From positions 1-64,000 of IMG/VR virus record IMGVR_UViG_3300027797_000013: a DNA stretch of 64,000 bases, one strand, 5' to 3'. Source of the DNA: a virus. A model generated the notes under the pieces. The model was given only the letters and a program-made list of their open reading frames with translations. It did no database searches and was not told the DNA's origin. The stretch's first letter is position 1, and every line of letters begins with the position of its first letter. Position numbers and translations under genes: made by a program. Shown in pieces: positions 7,372 to 15,400 of this stretch.

Positions 7372-9021
7372 ATGTCACAAAGCTTATTACAGAGCTTCCC
7401 AGCTCCGTATACTCCTAACTCTGCGCAAGTTAAATTACTAAATAAAATTGAAGAGGCTTTTAACGATGGTTACAAATTTGTAGTTTGTTGTGCTCCGACT
7501 GGTTCGGGTAAGTCATTTATCTCAAAGACTATTAGTAATAGTTCGAGAGAGCCATCTAAGGAATTTGTAAACCATATTACTAGCTATTCAGCATTCAAGC
7601 ATAACTATGGCGGTGGATACGCTAGTGCTGAAGAGTGTGAAGAGCAGCCTGCATTCGGAGCCTTTGCGTTAACTATTACTAAGACTCTACAAGATCAATA
7701 CAAGAGTATGTTTGAGGATACTGCAGTATTGAAAGGTAAGTCTAACTATCAGTGTGCAATTGATGATAGCTATAATGTAGATATGGCTCCTTGTACTTTA
7801 CTAAAGTCTATTAAAGAGGACTGTTGGTCAAAGAATAAGTGTCCTTACTATAATGCTAGAAATCAATCGCTGATTGCTAGCTTTGCTACGCTGAACTATA
7901 ATATGTTCTTCTCTCTACCTAATCATGTTAAGAAGCGTGAATACATAGTATGTGATGAAGCATCTGAGTTAGAAGATCAGCTAGTAAAGCAATTTACTTG
8001 TACTGTTAACTTCGATACTCTTAAGAAGAGTGAAATCAATATTTCACCGTTTGATAGCTCTAATTATGGTAAAGCATTAAAGTGGGTATCGTTAATGTCA
8101 GTGAGAATTAGTGAGCGTATCGAAGAAGTAAAGGATATCGTAACTAAGGGATCAAAAGGTATAAAGTCTCTCAGTAAGAACTTTATTGATGCGCGCAAGG
8201 CTGAGATGATCTCGTTAAGAGCACTGCAGACTAAGCTTAGTATTCTTGAAGAGACTTGGAATGACTGCGAGTATATTTTTGAGAATGACTTTAAGTCTGT
8301 AACCTTTGTACCTCTCAAGGTTAATAAGCTTTCGAGGTTTCTGTTTAACTTTGGTGAGAAGATAGTGCTAATGTCAGCTACTATTATCGATCATAAGAAT
8401 TACTGTAAGTCTCTAGGTATCGACCATTATAAGTACATTGAAGTAGAGTCTTCGTTTGATCCTGGTAATGCTCCTATCTATGTTCAGACTAAGGTTAAGC
8501 TAAGTTATAGTAATCTTAATCAGAACCTACCTAAGATTAAGAAGCAGATTATGGAGATCTGTAACTTTCATAAAAATGAAAAAGGATTGATTCATACCCA
8601 TACTAACACCATAACTACTTACTTAAATAGAAATATAAATGAAAAGCGATTCCTATTTCGAGAACCTGGGGTTAATAACGAAAATATCTTGCAGCAGCAT
8701 GTTGACACAACAGATCCAACAGTATTGGTATCACCTTCAATGGGCTATGGGGTTGATCTCAAAGATGATCTAGCTCGATTTCAGATTATTATTAAGGCAC
8801 CTTACTTGCCTATGAATGATAATCGAATCAAGAAGATAATGAAGATTGATCCTGACTGGTATGTAAATAAGATGCTAAGTTCTTTGATTCAGTCGTGTGG
8901 TAGAGCTGTAAGATCGAAGAAGGATCATTGCATTACCTATATCTTAGATGGTGCTATTATTGAGAGTGTTATAAATAACAAGAATAAACTACCCAAGTAC
9001 TTTTTAGATAGATTTGTTTGA
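7372..9021 (+). CDS. Superfamily 2 Fe-S helicase, DinG/XPD type
   Basis: 549 residues. APTGSGKS at 41-48 is Walker A, CDEASELED at 194-202 is the DEAH-box equivalent (DEAS), LMSATI is motif III, and SCGRAVRSKKD near 520 is motif VI. Four cysteines at 128, 141, 151 and 157 lie between motifs Ia and II, the position of the 4Fe-4S cluster in DinG and XPD. It would be a 5'-to-3' DNA helicase for replication or repair. A TATAAT element sits seven bases before the ATG, with an AACGAACTAC box just upstream, so it is likely early or middle expressed. Confidence 0.85.
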   Translation: MSQSLLQSFPAPYTPNSAQVKLLNKIEEAFNDGYKFVVCCAPTGSGKSFISKTISNSSREPSKEFVNHITSYSAFKHNYGGGYASAEECEEQPAFGAFALTITKTLQDQYKSMFEDTAVLKGKSNYQCAIDDSYNVDMAPCTLLKSIKEDCWSKNKCPYYNARNQSLIASFATLNYNMFFSLPNHVKKREYIVCDEASELEDQLVKQFTCTVNFDTLKKSEINISPFDSSNYGKALKWVSLMSVRISERIEEVKDIVTKGSKGIKSLSKNFIDARKAEMISLRALQTKLSILEETWNDCEYIFENDFKSVTFVPLKVNKLSRFLFNFGEKIVLMSATIIDHKNYCKSLGIDHYKYIEVESSFDPGNAPIYVQTKVKLSYSNLNQNLPKIKKQIMEICNFHKNEKGLIHTHTNTITTYLNRNINEKRFLFREPGVNNENILQQHVDTTDPTVLVSPSMGYGVDLKDDLARFQIIIKAPYLPMNDNRIKKIMKIDPDWYVNKMLSSLIQSCGRAVRSKKDHCITYILDGAIIESVINNKNKLPKYFLDRFV

Positions 9022-9045
9022 TTAAGTATTCTACACAGGTAGAAT

Positions 9046-10146
9046 ATGAAAGACTATACATATTTCTTTGAGATAAAGAACTTATTAACCCAATTTGTAG
9101 CTGCGTTTGACGAGACTACAATAAAGCGGTATAATAAGGATAGAGTACCTGAAGAGGTAATAGAGGTAAGATACGTACTCGCACCTAAGCAGCGAGTAAT
9201 ATATGATATAGTTAACAAAGCTCAGAACTTAACTCTGCCTGTTATTGCAGTTAATGTAACGAATGTAACTAGGGATAACGAAAGAGTCTTTAACAAGATT
9301 AATAACATACATAATTTTGTTACAGAAAAAGATAGTAGAACGGTAAGAATGCCGGTACCTATTAATATTACTGTTAGTATGTCTATATTAACCAGATATA
9401 TGGATGATATGGATCAAATACTTTCAAACTTTATACCTTTTAATAATCCATATATTATTCTTTCTTGGAAAGAACCAACAGGTATAGGTAACGATGTTTT
9501 TGAGATTAGATCTGAAGTACTATGGGATGGTACTATCTCACTAACCTCACCTACTGATACATCTTATTCTGATAAGTTTAGAGTCATAGCGGATACAACC
9601 TTTACCATTAAAGGTTGGCTGTTCAAAGATAAGAATGAAATAGCAACCCCTATCTATTTTATAGATGCAAATTTCAGTATACCAAGCAAGAACGCTAATT
9701 TAGAAATATATAGCGATACTGATTTAGATTCGCTTTCTGCTACTGAGTTAGAAACTATATCTTTATCCGCTTACCCAGCCATTACTAATCTATGGCATAA
9801 CTATCAGTCTAACCTACAACCTGTATATACTAACCTATCTCTTAATGGTGCGTTAACTGCTAATAATAATTTTATTATATACGGTTATAATTTCGATTAT
9901 ACAACAGCTATTGCGCTAAGTTCAAATAATAATACGCTTTATAATAATCTAACATCATTCAGCACCGCAAGAATGAGTACAGTATCAGGATTTAAGCTCA
10001 GCAGTTACGAAATATTAAGTCAAAACATTTTAAGTGTAACTATACCGTATACTCTCAATACAGGTCTTGTTGATGTTATGATAATAAATCCTGCAGGATA
10101 TGCTTCAACTTCATCTATTAGTGGAGTTGATATATTACTGAATTGA
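9046..10146 (+). CDS. Tail sheath stabiliser gp15-like, with IPT/TIG-like C-terminus
   Basis: 366 residues. Residues 1-200 carry the T4 gp15 pattern: an N-terminal FFEIKNLLTQFVAAFDETTI, an LAPKQRV segment, PVIAVNVTNVTRDNERVFNK, and a central RYMDDMDQILSNFIPFNNPY then GWLFKD. gp15 caps the tail tube and sheath and joins the tail to the neck. The last 110 residues, from NLSLNGALTANNNFIIYGYN to the end, look like a beta-sandwich IPT/TIG domain that T4 gp15 lacks. The next gene downstream is the portal. Confidence 0.65.
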   Translation: MKDYTYFFEIKNLLTQFVAAFDETTIKRYNKDRVPEEVIEVRYVLAPKQRVIYDIVNKAQNLTLPVIAVNVTNVTRDNERVFNKINNIHNFVTEKDSRTVRMPVPINITVSMSILTRYMDDMDQILSNFIPFNNPYIILSWKEPTGIGNDVFEIRSEVLWDGTISLTSPTDTSYSDKFRVIADTTFTIKGWLFKDKNEIATPIYFIDANFSIPSKNANLEIYSDTDLDSLSATELETISLSAYPAITNLWHNYQSNLQPVYTNLSLNGALTANNNFIIYGYNFDYTTAIALSSNNNTLYNNLTSFSTARMSTVSGFKLSSYEILSQNILSVTIPYTLNTGLVDVMIINPAGYASTSSISGVDILLN

Positions 10147-10161
10147 TAATGCAAAATAAGT

Positions 10162-10169
10162 AATAAATA
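10162..10169 (+). promoter_or_regulatory. Late promoter box for the portal gene
   Basis: AATAAATA with six bases before the portal ATG at 10176. Start of the transcript is predicted one base before the ATG. Confidence 0.65.
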
Positions 10170-10175
10170 TAAACA

Positions 10176-11981
10176 ATGTCCGATCTCTCAACATCGCCTA
10201 ATAATAACAGATCATATGTTTCCGATGACGGAAGGTCTTCAACGTTCGGTAGGAACTTAGTTAATTATATACAGAATAAACTACCATACGTTAACGCTCG
10301 TCAAGAGAATGATCAGCTTAATACAAAATACAAATATTTCCGTAAAGCAGGAATTAGCAAAGCAGAAGCTCTCGCGAGAAACTCTATTTCATCATCTAAC
10401 GAATTCAATAATCTACCAATTGGTGACATTGGTAAAGATACGTCGTTTGGTGATGTCATGTATGCTAACATACAGCAGGATAAAGGAGGTAGACTTAGAG
10501 ACTATAGGGTAATGTCTGCCTACTCTGAAGTTGCAGATGCATTAGATGAATTATGCGATGAGACTATTAACGAAGATGATAATAAAAATATTGTTAACAT
10601 ATCGTTTAAAAATGTAGATCTAACTTTAAGAGATCGTGAAACAGTTGAAACGGAATTTCAGAAATATATTGAGTTTTTTGATTTTAAAAATAGAGGATGG
10701 CAGTATTTTAGACAGTTACTCATCGAAGGCGAGGTATTCTTTGAATTGATTATACACGAAGATTACACTAATGAAGGTGTTCTTGGTGTAATTAACCTTC
10801 CTTCTGAATTAATCGATCCTGTTTATAATAATATACAGAATATGATTGTAAAAGGTTTTATATACCGTAAGCCGATATATAATCCTAATAATCCGAATAA
10901 ACTTGAAAAAATGGAGTTTATACCAATGGAGGAGAATCAGATTGTTTATATTGACTCTGGTGTATACAACGAATCAAAAACCTTTGTTATACCGTTCTTA
11001 GAAAATGCACGTAGACCTTATCGTCAGTTAAGCTTAATTGAAGATTCCATTGTTATCTATCGCTTAGTTAGAGCGCCAGAACGTCTTGTCTTTAACGTAG
11101 ATGTAGGTAATATGTCTCCACCGAAAGCCGAGTCATACTTAAAGAAACTTATACAGCAGTACTGGTCACGAAAGACTTTTGACTTAGATCAAAACGATGT
11201 TGTTAAAAAGTTCAATCCACAATCTATGCTTGATGCTTTTTGGTTTGCTAAAAGGCAAGGGTCAGAAGGTACAAGTGTAACTCCATTACCTGGTGGTAGT
11301 AACCTAGGTGAATTGCAAGACTTGATGTACTTCATTAAGAAGCTATATCGCTCTCTCAAAGTACCTGCATCACGTTTAGATCCGCAAGATGCTGTCAAGG
11401 ATGGAGCTGAAATATTAAGAGAGGAACTAAAATTTGCAAAAGTTGTTATACGGTTACAACAGCATTTTGCAGCTGGTCTTAAAAAAGGATTTATAACTCA
11501 TCTTAAGCTTAAAGGTCTCTGGGATAAGTTTGATTTAACCACTAATAACATTGAATTATCTTTTAATGTACCTACTAACTTCTTTGAGATGAGAGAAAAT
11601 CAAAGATTAGAAGGTAGAGTTGGTAACTTTAATCAGCTGGCTTCAAGTGAATATATATCTAATACTTTTGCACAGAAAAAATATCTAGGCTGGAAGGATA
11701 AAGATATTCTAGCTAATAGAGAGTTCTTACGTAAAGATGCAGAATTACAGTGGGAGATAGCTCAAATAACTAACAGCGGACCAAACTGGATGGAAAATGT
11801 AGTTGTAGATGGTGCAGGAGAAGCAGGAGGTGATGCAACAGGTCTCGGCGCGCCACCATCAGGAGGTGGAGGTGATATACCTTCCTTCGGTGGAGGGCCG
11901 GCTACTACCGATACTGGTGGTGCAGAACCACCTCCGGCTGGAGGAGAAGAAGCCTCTACACCACCAGCACCAGCAGCATAA
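10176..11981 (+). CDS. Portal protein (gp20-like)
   Basis: 601 residues, longer than T4 gp20 (524). Recognisable gp20 blocks include YRVMSAYSEVADALDELCDE, GWQYFRQLLIEGEVFFE, and APERLVFNVDVGNMSPPKAE with YWSRKTFD. The dodecameric portal occupies one head vertex and is the channel for DNA packaging and ejection. The last 60 residues are a Gly/Pro/Ala-rich tail, common in cyanophage-type portals. A late box lies six bases before the ATG. It opens the head-gene run. Confidence 0.92.
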   Translation: MSDLSTSPNNNRSYVSDDGRSSTFGRNLVNYIQNKLPYVNARQENDQLNTKYKYFRKAGISKAEALARNSISSSNEFNNLPIGDIGKDTSFGDVMYANIQQDKGGRLRDYRVMSAYSEVADALDELCDETINEDDNKNIVNISFKNVDLTLRDRETVETEFQKYIEFFDFKNRGWQYFRQLLIEGEVFFELIIHEDYTNEGVLGVINLPSELIDPVYNNIQNMIVKGFIYRKPIYNPNNPNKLEKMEFIPMEENQIVYIDSGVYNESKTFVIPFLENARRPYRQLSLIEDSIVIYRLVRAPERLVFNVDVGNMSPPKAESYLKKLIQQYWSRKTFDLDQNDVVKKFNPQSMLDAFWFAKRQGSEGTSVTPLPGGSNLGELQDLMYFIKKLYRSLKVPASRLDPQDAVKDGAEILREELKFAKVVIRLQQHFAAGLKKGFITHLKLKGLWDKFDLTTNNIELSFNVPTNFFEMRENQRLEGRVGNFNQLASSEYISNTFAQKKYLGWKDKDILANREFLRKDAELQWEIAQITNSGPNWMENVVVDGAGEAGGDATGLGAPPSGGGGDIPSFGGGPATTDTGGAEPPPAGGEEASTPPAPAA

Positions 11982-11984
11982 CTG

Positions 11985-11992
11985 ACTAAATA
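11985..11992 (+). promoter_or_regulatory. Late promoter box for the neck gene
   Basis: ACTAAATA, then exactly five bases (ACAAT), then ATG 11998. It overlaps the gap after the portal stop, so portal and neck genes can be transcribed separately. Confidence 0.65.
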
Positions 11993-11997
11993 ACAAT

Positions 11998-13143
11998 ATG
12001 CCTGCTGCTTGTGAAGTAACACCAATCTCTGCCTTTTTATCTACTAACCTTAATAGTAAGATTGAATGCTATGAAAGATTAGGTGACAGAATAAAAAGAT
12101 CTTTAGGTTACCCTCTTATATCTTTAGAGATACATCAAGATCAACTATTTGAGAATATTCAAATAGGGATAGAGATGTTTTCAAAGTTTGCCGGATATAC
12201 TCGTGAATATCTTATATTTGATTCTAATCTTTATGAGAGGAACAAAGGTATTAGATTAGATTACTTGTTTACTATAGCTAATACGGAAAGAACACCTGCT
12301 CAAAAAGTATCTAATAGTCCAGCTGTACCAGACCCTAACTATAGTATATCAACACCTAACTCAGTCTTTATAGCAACATCTGCTGTAGCTAGTACAGTCT
12401 TTAGTTCATCATCCTCTCTGTCCTCTTTATTCTCAGCTGGTATTGATCAGTTTGATATATTAGATCAAACACTATATAGCAGCCTTACTAGCTTCTCACG
12501 AAGCCTAACAGCTGCATTTACAACATCACCAAGAAAGACTATAACCTTAGCATGTGAACCAACAACTGCAGTTACTTATAGTAATGCTTTTGACTACGAT
12601 ATAATGGACTATCGTAAAGTGATAGATGTAGTAGATTTCGAAGAAGGCTCTACAACTGGTATTAACACATTATTTACTTTAGAGCAAACCTTAGCTCAGC
12701 AGACGTACTTTAGTTACGCTTTAGGTAATTATGGTTTTGATTTACTATCATGGTATGCTCTAAAAGAGTTTATGGATACTCGTGAGAAGTTACTAGCTAC
12801 TACTAGAGACTTAAAGTTTGATCCAAGAACGCAGTATCTAACAATGTATCCTCAACCTAACACTAATCGATTCTATGGAGTTATATCATGTTATGTAGAG
12901 AGACCTATTAGAGACTTAGTCAAAGAGCATTGGGTATATCAATACGCTCTAGCTCTTTGTAAAATTACAATTGGCAGAGTAAGAAGTAAATTCGGAAGTG
13001 TTAGTCTCCTTGGTGGTGGGTCTTTAAACTATGATCTATTGCAAGAAGGTCTTTCAGAGAAAAAAGAATTAGAAGCACTACTCTACTCTGGTGCTACTCC
13101 TGGACTTTCTGATTCTGAGCCCGCTATGTTCTTCGTAGGTTAA
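11998..13143 (+). CDS. Neck protein (gp13/gp14-like connector)
   Basis: 381 residues. The N-terminal KRSLGYPLISLEIHQDQLFE and the C-terminal EHWVYQYALALCKITIGRVR followed by FGSVSLLGGGSLN with an EKKELEALL helix match the neck proteins of T4-like phages that sit between portal and tail. A Ser/Thr-rich insert at residues 100-180 separates the two conserved ends. The late box lies exactly five bases before the ATG. Whether it equals gp13 or gp14 cannot be decided by eye. Confidence 0.65.
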   Translation: MPAACEVTPISAFLSTNLNSKIECYERLGDRIKRSLGYPLISLEIHQDQLFENIQIGIEMFSKFAGYTREYLIFDSNLYERNKGIRLDYLFTIANTERTPAQKVSNSPAVPDPNYSISTPNSVFIATSAVASTVFSSSSSLSSLFSAGIDQFDILDQTLYSSLTSFSRSLTAAFTTSPRKTITLACEPTTAVTYSNAFDYDIMDYRKVIDVVDFEEGSTTGINTLFTLEQTLAQQTYFSYALGNYGFDLLSWYALKEFMDTREKLLATTRDLKFDPRTQYLTMYPQPNTNRFYGVISCYVERPIRDLVKEHWVYQYALALCKITIGRVRSKFGSVSLLGGGSLNYDLLQEGLSEKKELEALLYSGATPGLSDSEPAMFFVG

Positions 13144-13145
13144 TT

Positions 13146-13586
13146 ATGAGTTCTAAATATAAACAAGGTACATATAGACCAAGGAATCCTGATAAGTTTA
13201 TAGGTTCAACAGCTACCTATAGATCAGGATTAGAATTAAAATTTTTTAGATTCTGCGACTATAATCCTAATATAGTAAAATGGTCAAGTGAGTCAGTGGT
13301 TGTACCTTACATTTCACCAATTGATGGCAAGGTACACAGATACTTTGTAGATAACTATGTAGTTATTAAAGAAGGTAACATTCTAAAAAAGTATCTAGTA
13401 GAGATTAAACCTTATAAACAAACGCTACCTCCTCAGACCAAATACAGAAAAAGAGAGCATTTATTATACGAGCAGAACATGTGGATTGTAAATCAAGCTA
13501 AATGGACTAGTGCACAAGAATATTGCAAGAAGAAAGGGTTAAACTTCTTGATAATAACTGAGAAAGAATTAATTAATAGGAAATAG
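13146..13586 (+). CDS. Head completion nuclease (gp4-like)
   Basis: 146 residues. The sequence YRPRNPDKFIGS, YRSGLELKFFRFCDYNPNIV, KWSSESVVVPYISPIDGKVH then RYFVDNYVV and LVEIKPYKQ follows T4 gp4. The pattern E-x(n)-D-x(n)-ExK is that of a TnsA/PD-(D/E)XK nuclease. In T4, gp4 is needed after DNA packaging so that tails can join heads. It starts two bases after the neck gene. Confidence 0.85.
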   Translation: MSSKYKQGTYRPRNPDKFIGSTATYRSGLELKFFRFCDYNPNIVKWSSESVVVPYISPIDGKVHRYFVDNYVVIKEGNILKKYLVEIKPYKQTLPPQTKYRKREHLLYEQNMWIVNQAKWTSAQEYCKKKGLNFLIITEKELINRK

Positions 13587-13596
13587 TTAACATGAG

Positions 13597-13604
13597 CATA
13601 AATA
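13597..13604 (+). promoter_or_regulatory. Late promoter box for the prohead protease gene
   Basis: CATAAATA followed by seven bases and ATG 13612. Predicted leader two bases long. Confidence 0.6.
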
Positions 13605-13611
13605 AATCTAT

Positions 13612-14277
13612 ATGTCATTAAAGCTTAATCTTCTAATTGGTCAAACTGCTCATGAGGATACCTTTGAGTATATCGTAGAAGAAACTAATCGAAATACCCC
13701 GTCTAACCTTTACATTAAAGGTCCATACATGATGGCTGAAAGTATTAATAAAAATAAACGTATCTACCCTATTGATGAACTTCGTAATGAAGTAAGTCGA
13801 TATAATGAAGAGATGGTCAAAACAGGTAGAGCGATGGGAGAATTAAATCACCCTGCTGCAGCTGATGTTAATTTGGAAAGAGCGTGTCATATAGTAACTG
13901 AATTATATGAGAAAGACAATGTCTTTTACGGTAAATCTAAAGTCTTAACTACACCGTGTGGTCAGATTGTAAGATCATTAATTAATGATGGGGTTAAAGT
14001 AGGTATGTCATCTCGTGCGTTAGGTACTTTAGAAGAGCAGAGGGGTCATAATATTGTAAGAAATGTAAAGCTAATCGCTGTAGATTGCGTAGCTGACCCA
14101 TCATATCCTCAAGCTATTGTATCTGCAGTATTAGAGTCTAAGCAGTGGATACTAAACGATCATGGTAAATTTGAAGAAGCCTTTGATGTATTAGATAAAA
14201 CATTAAGCAAGCTACCTAAGAAAGATGTAGATGGCTTTTTATTGCAACAAATTATGAATTTTATTAACAAGCTATAA
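13612..14277 (+). CDS. Prohead core protease (gp21-like)
   Basis: 221 residues. NKNKRIYPIDEL, AMGELNHP with His80, and VKVGMSSRALG with Ser133/134 are the catalytic blocks of the T4 gp21 serine protease (herpesvirus assemblin fold). It cleaves scaffold, capsid and packaged internal proteins during head maturation, usually after Glu in an (I/L)xE site. The late box lies seven bases before the ATG. Confidence 0.9.
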   Translation: MSLKLNLLIGQTAHEDTFEYIVEETNRNTPSNLYIKGPYMMAESINKNKRIYPIDELRNEVSRYNEEMVKTGRAMGELNHPAAADVNLERACHIVTELYEKDNVFYGKSKVLTTPCGQIVRSLINDGVKVGMSSRALGTLEEQRGHNIVRNVKLIAVDCVADPSYPQAIVSAVLESKQWILNDHGKFEEAFDVLDKTLSKLPKKDVDGFLLQQIMNFINKL

Positions 14278-14280
14278 ATA
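14273..14280 (+). promoter_or_regulatory. Perfect late promoter TATAAATA
   Basis: Identical to the T4 late consensus. It includes the stop codon of the protease gene, and lies six bases before ATG 14287 of the small core-cluster gene, supporting that gene as real. Confidence 0.75.
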
Positions 14281-14286
14281 TTGTAT

Positions 14287-14460
14287 ATGAAAGTTTCTTC
14301 TCAGAGCAAGCCAGTGTCAACAGATATATATAGTATACATAAATTTATTTCTGCCCTTTCTTTAAAAAATTATGCAGCAGCTAATAAATACTTAAAGAGC
14401 GCTATTGAGTCAAAGCTCAAGAATCGAATCAACAATCAGCTCGATACACCTTTATTCTAA
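14287..14460 (+). CDS. Small prohead-cluster protein
   Basis: 57 residues (MKVSSQSKPVSTD... to QLDTPLF), placed between protease and scaffold. The middle, KFISALSLKNYAAANKYLKS then AIESKLKNRI, predicts one amphipathic helix pair. Short helical proteins at this spot in T4-like head clusters belong to the prohead core (gp67/gp68 in T4), though no residue-level match is claimed. A perfect TATAAATA lies at 14273-14280, six bases before the ATG, so the start is well supported. Confidence 0.75.
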   Translation: MKVSSQSKPVSTDIYSIHKFISALSLKNYAAANKYLKSAIESKLKNRINNQLDTPLF

Positions 14461-14463
14461 CAC

Positions 14464-15312
14464 ATGAAAGTTAAAAACATTTTACCTGATCAAGTTAAAG
14501 ATCTTCTCACTGAAGACTCTTTAAATACTATCGAGACTGCTCTTCAAGAAAAGACATCTCTTCTTATTGAGACTGCACTTATAAATCAAGATGAGCTTTA
14601 CTCACAGAAGCTACAACAGCTAATGAAGGCCATTGATAAAGATCATACCTCAAAGCTAAAGCGGGTAGTTGAAGCAGTAGATATTTCAAACGCTCGTAAG
14701 CTTTCAACTGTTGTTAAACGGTATGAAAAAGAGATCAATAAGAACGCCAAGTCCTTCAAGAATACCTTAGTCGAGTCTATTTCTGATTACTTAGAAGAGT
14801 ATATCGATGAAGCAATTCCTAAGGATGCAATTGTTGAAGCTACTAAGAATAAGACTGCTCTAAGTGTTCTAACCAATCTTCGTAAAGTACTTGCTGTTGA
14901 CGCTGCTCTAATGAAAGAGTCAGTTAAAGAAGCCGTTCAAGACGGAAAGACTCAGTTAGACACTCTTAGTGAGCAAGTAACTAAGTTAGAGAGAGAAAAT
15001 AAAATTCTCAAAGAATCTTATCTTAAGACCAAGGCTGATCTTATCCTCGAAGAAAAGACTTCAGACTTACCTGATAAGAAGAAAGAGTATATCAAGAAAG
15101 TTCTAGGTGATAAGACTCCTAAGTTTATCGAAGAAAACTTCGATTATACTCTCAGACTTTTTGATAAGAAAGAAAAGGAAAAGATTTCACAGCTTAAGGA
15201 TGAAGCCTTTAGTCGTAGAGTAGTTAAAACTGATGCACCGCGCGTCAATCTACAAGAGTCTACCACCAAAACCATTAACCCTTACGTAGACGCTTTACAG
15301 CGTAACAGATAA
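14464..15312 (+). CDS. Prohead scaffold (gp22-like)
   Basis: 282 residues, highly charged and helical throughout with almost no Cys, Trp or Gly, as expected of a scaffold core. Features include a long coiled coil (QDGKTQLDTLSEQVTKLERE), KTSDLPDKKKEYIKKVLGDK and FIEENFDYTLRLFDKKEKE, a typical gp22 C-terminal half. It forms the inner core on which gp23 assembles and is degraded by gp21. Position between gp21 and gp23 supports the call. Confidence 0.85.
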   Translation: MKVKNILPDQVKDLLTEDSLNTIETALQEKTSLLIETALINQDELYSQKLQQLMKAIDKDHTSKLKRVVEAVDISNARKLSTVVKRYEKEINKNAKSFKNTLVESISDYLEEYIDEAIPKDAIVEATKNKTALSVLTNLRKVLAVDAALMKESVKEAVQDGKTQLDTLSEQVTKLERENKILKESYLKTKADLILEEKTSDLPDKKKEYIKKVLGDKTPKFIEENFDYTLRLFDKKEKEKISQLKDEAFSRRVVKTDAPRVNLQESTTKTINPYVDALQRNR

Positions 15313-15330
15313 TTTTTCACCCTAATAATG

Positions 15331-15369
15331 AGGTACCTCGGTACCTGAGTAACATAGATTTAATCTATG
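15331..15369 (+). promoter_or_regulatory. Twin hairpins in the gp23 leader
   Basis: Two perfect inverted repeats lie between scaffold stop and capsid start: AGGTACC-tc-GGTACCT (15331-15346) and CATAGAT-tta-ATCTATG (15353-15369). No T-run follows, so these are not terminators. They may stabilise or process the capsid message, which has an AAGGA-containing, A-rich leader unlike other genes here. Confidence 0.55.
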
Positions 15370-15400
15370 AAGGTCGAATAAAAGGAAAATAAAAAAAATT

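Noticed and set aside
11762-12025. Minus-strand Pro/Ala/Gly-rich frame opposite the portal C-terminus
   Set aside because: It is the complement of the Gly/Pro-rich portal tail and has no start signal.
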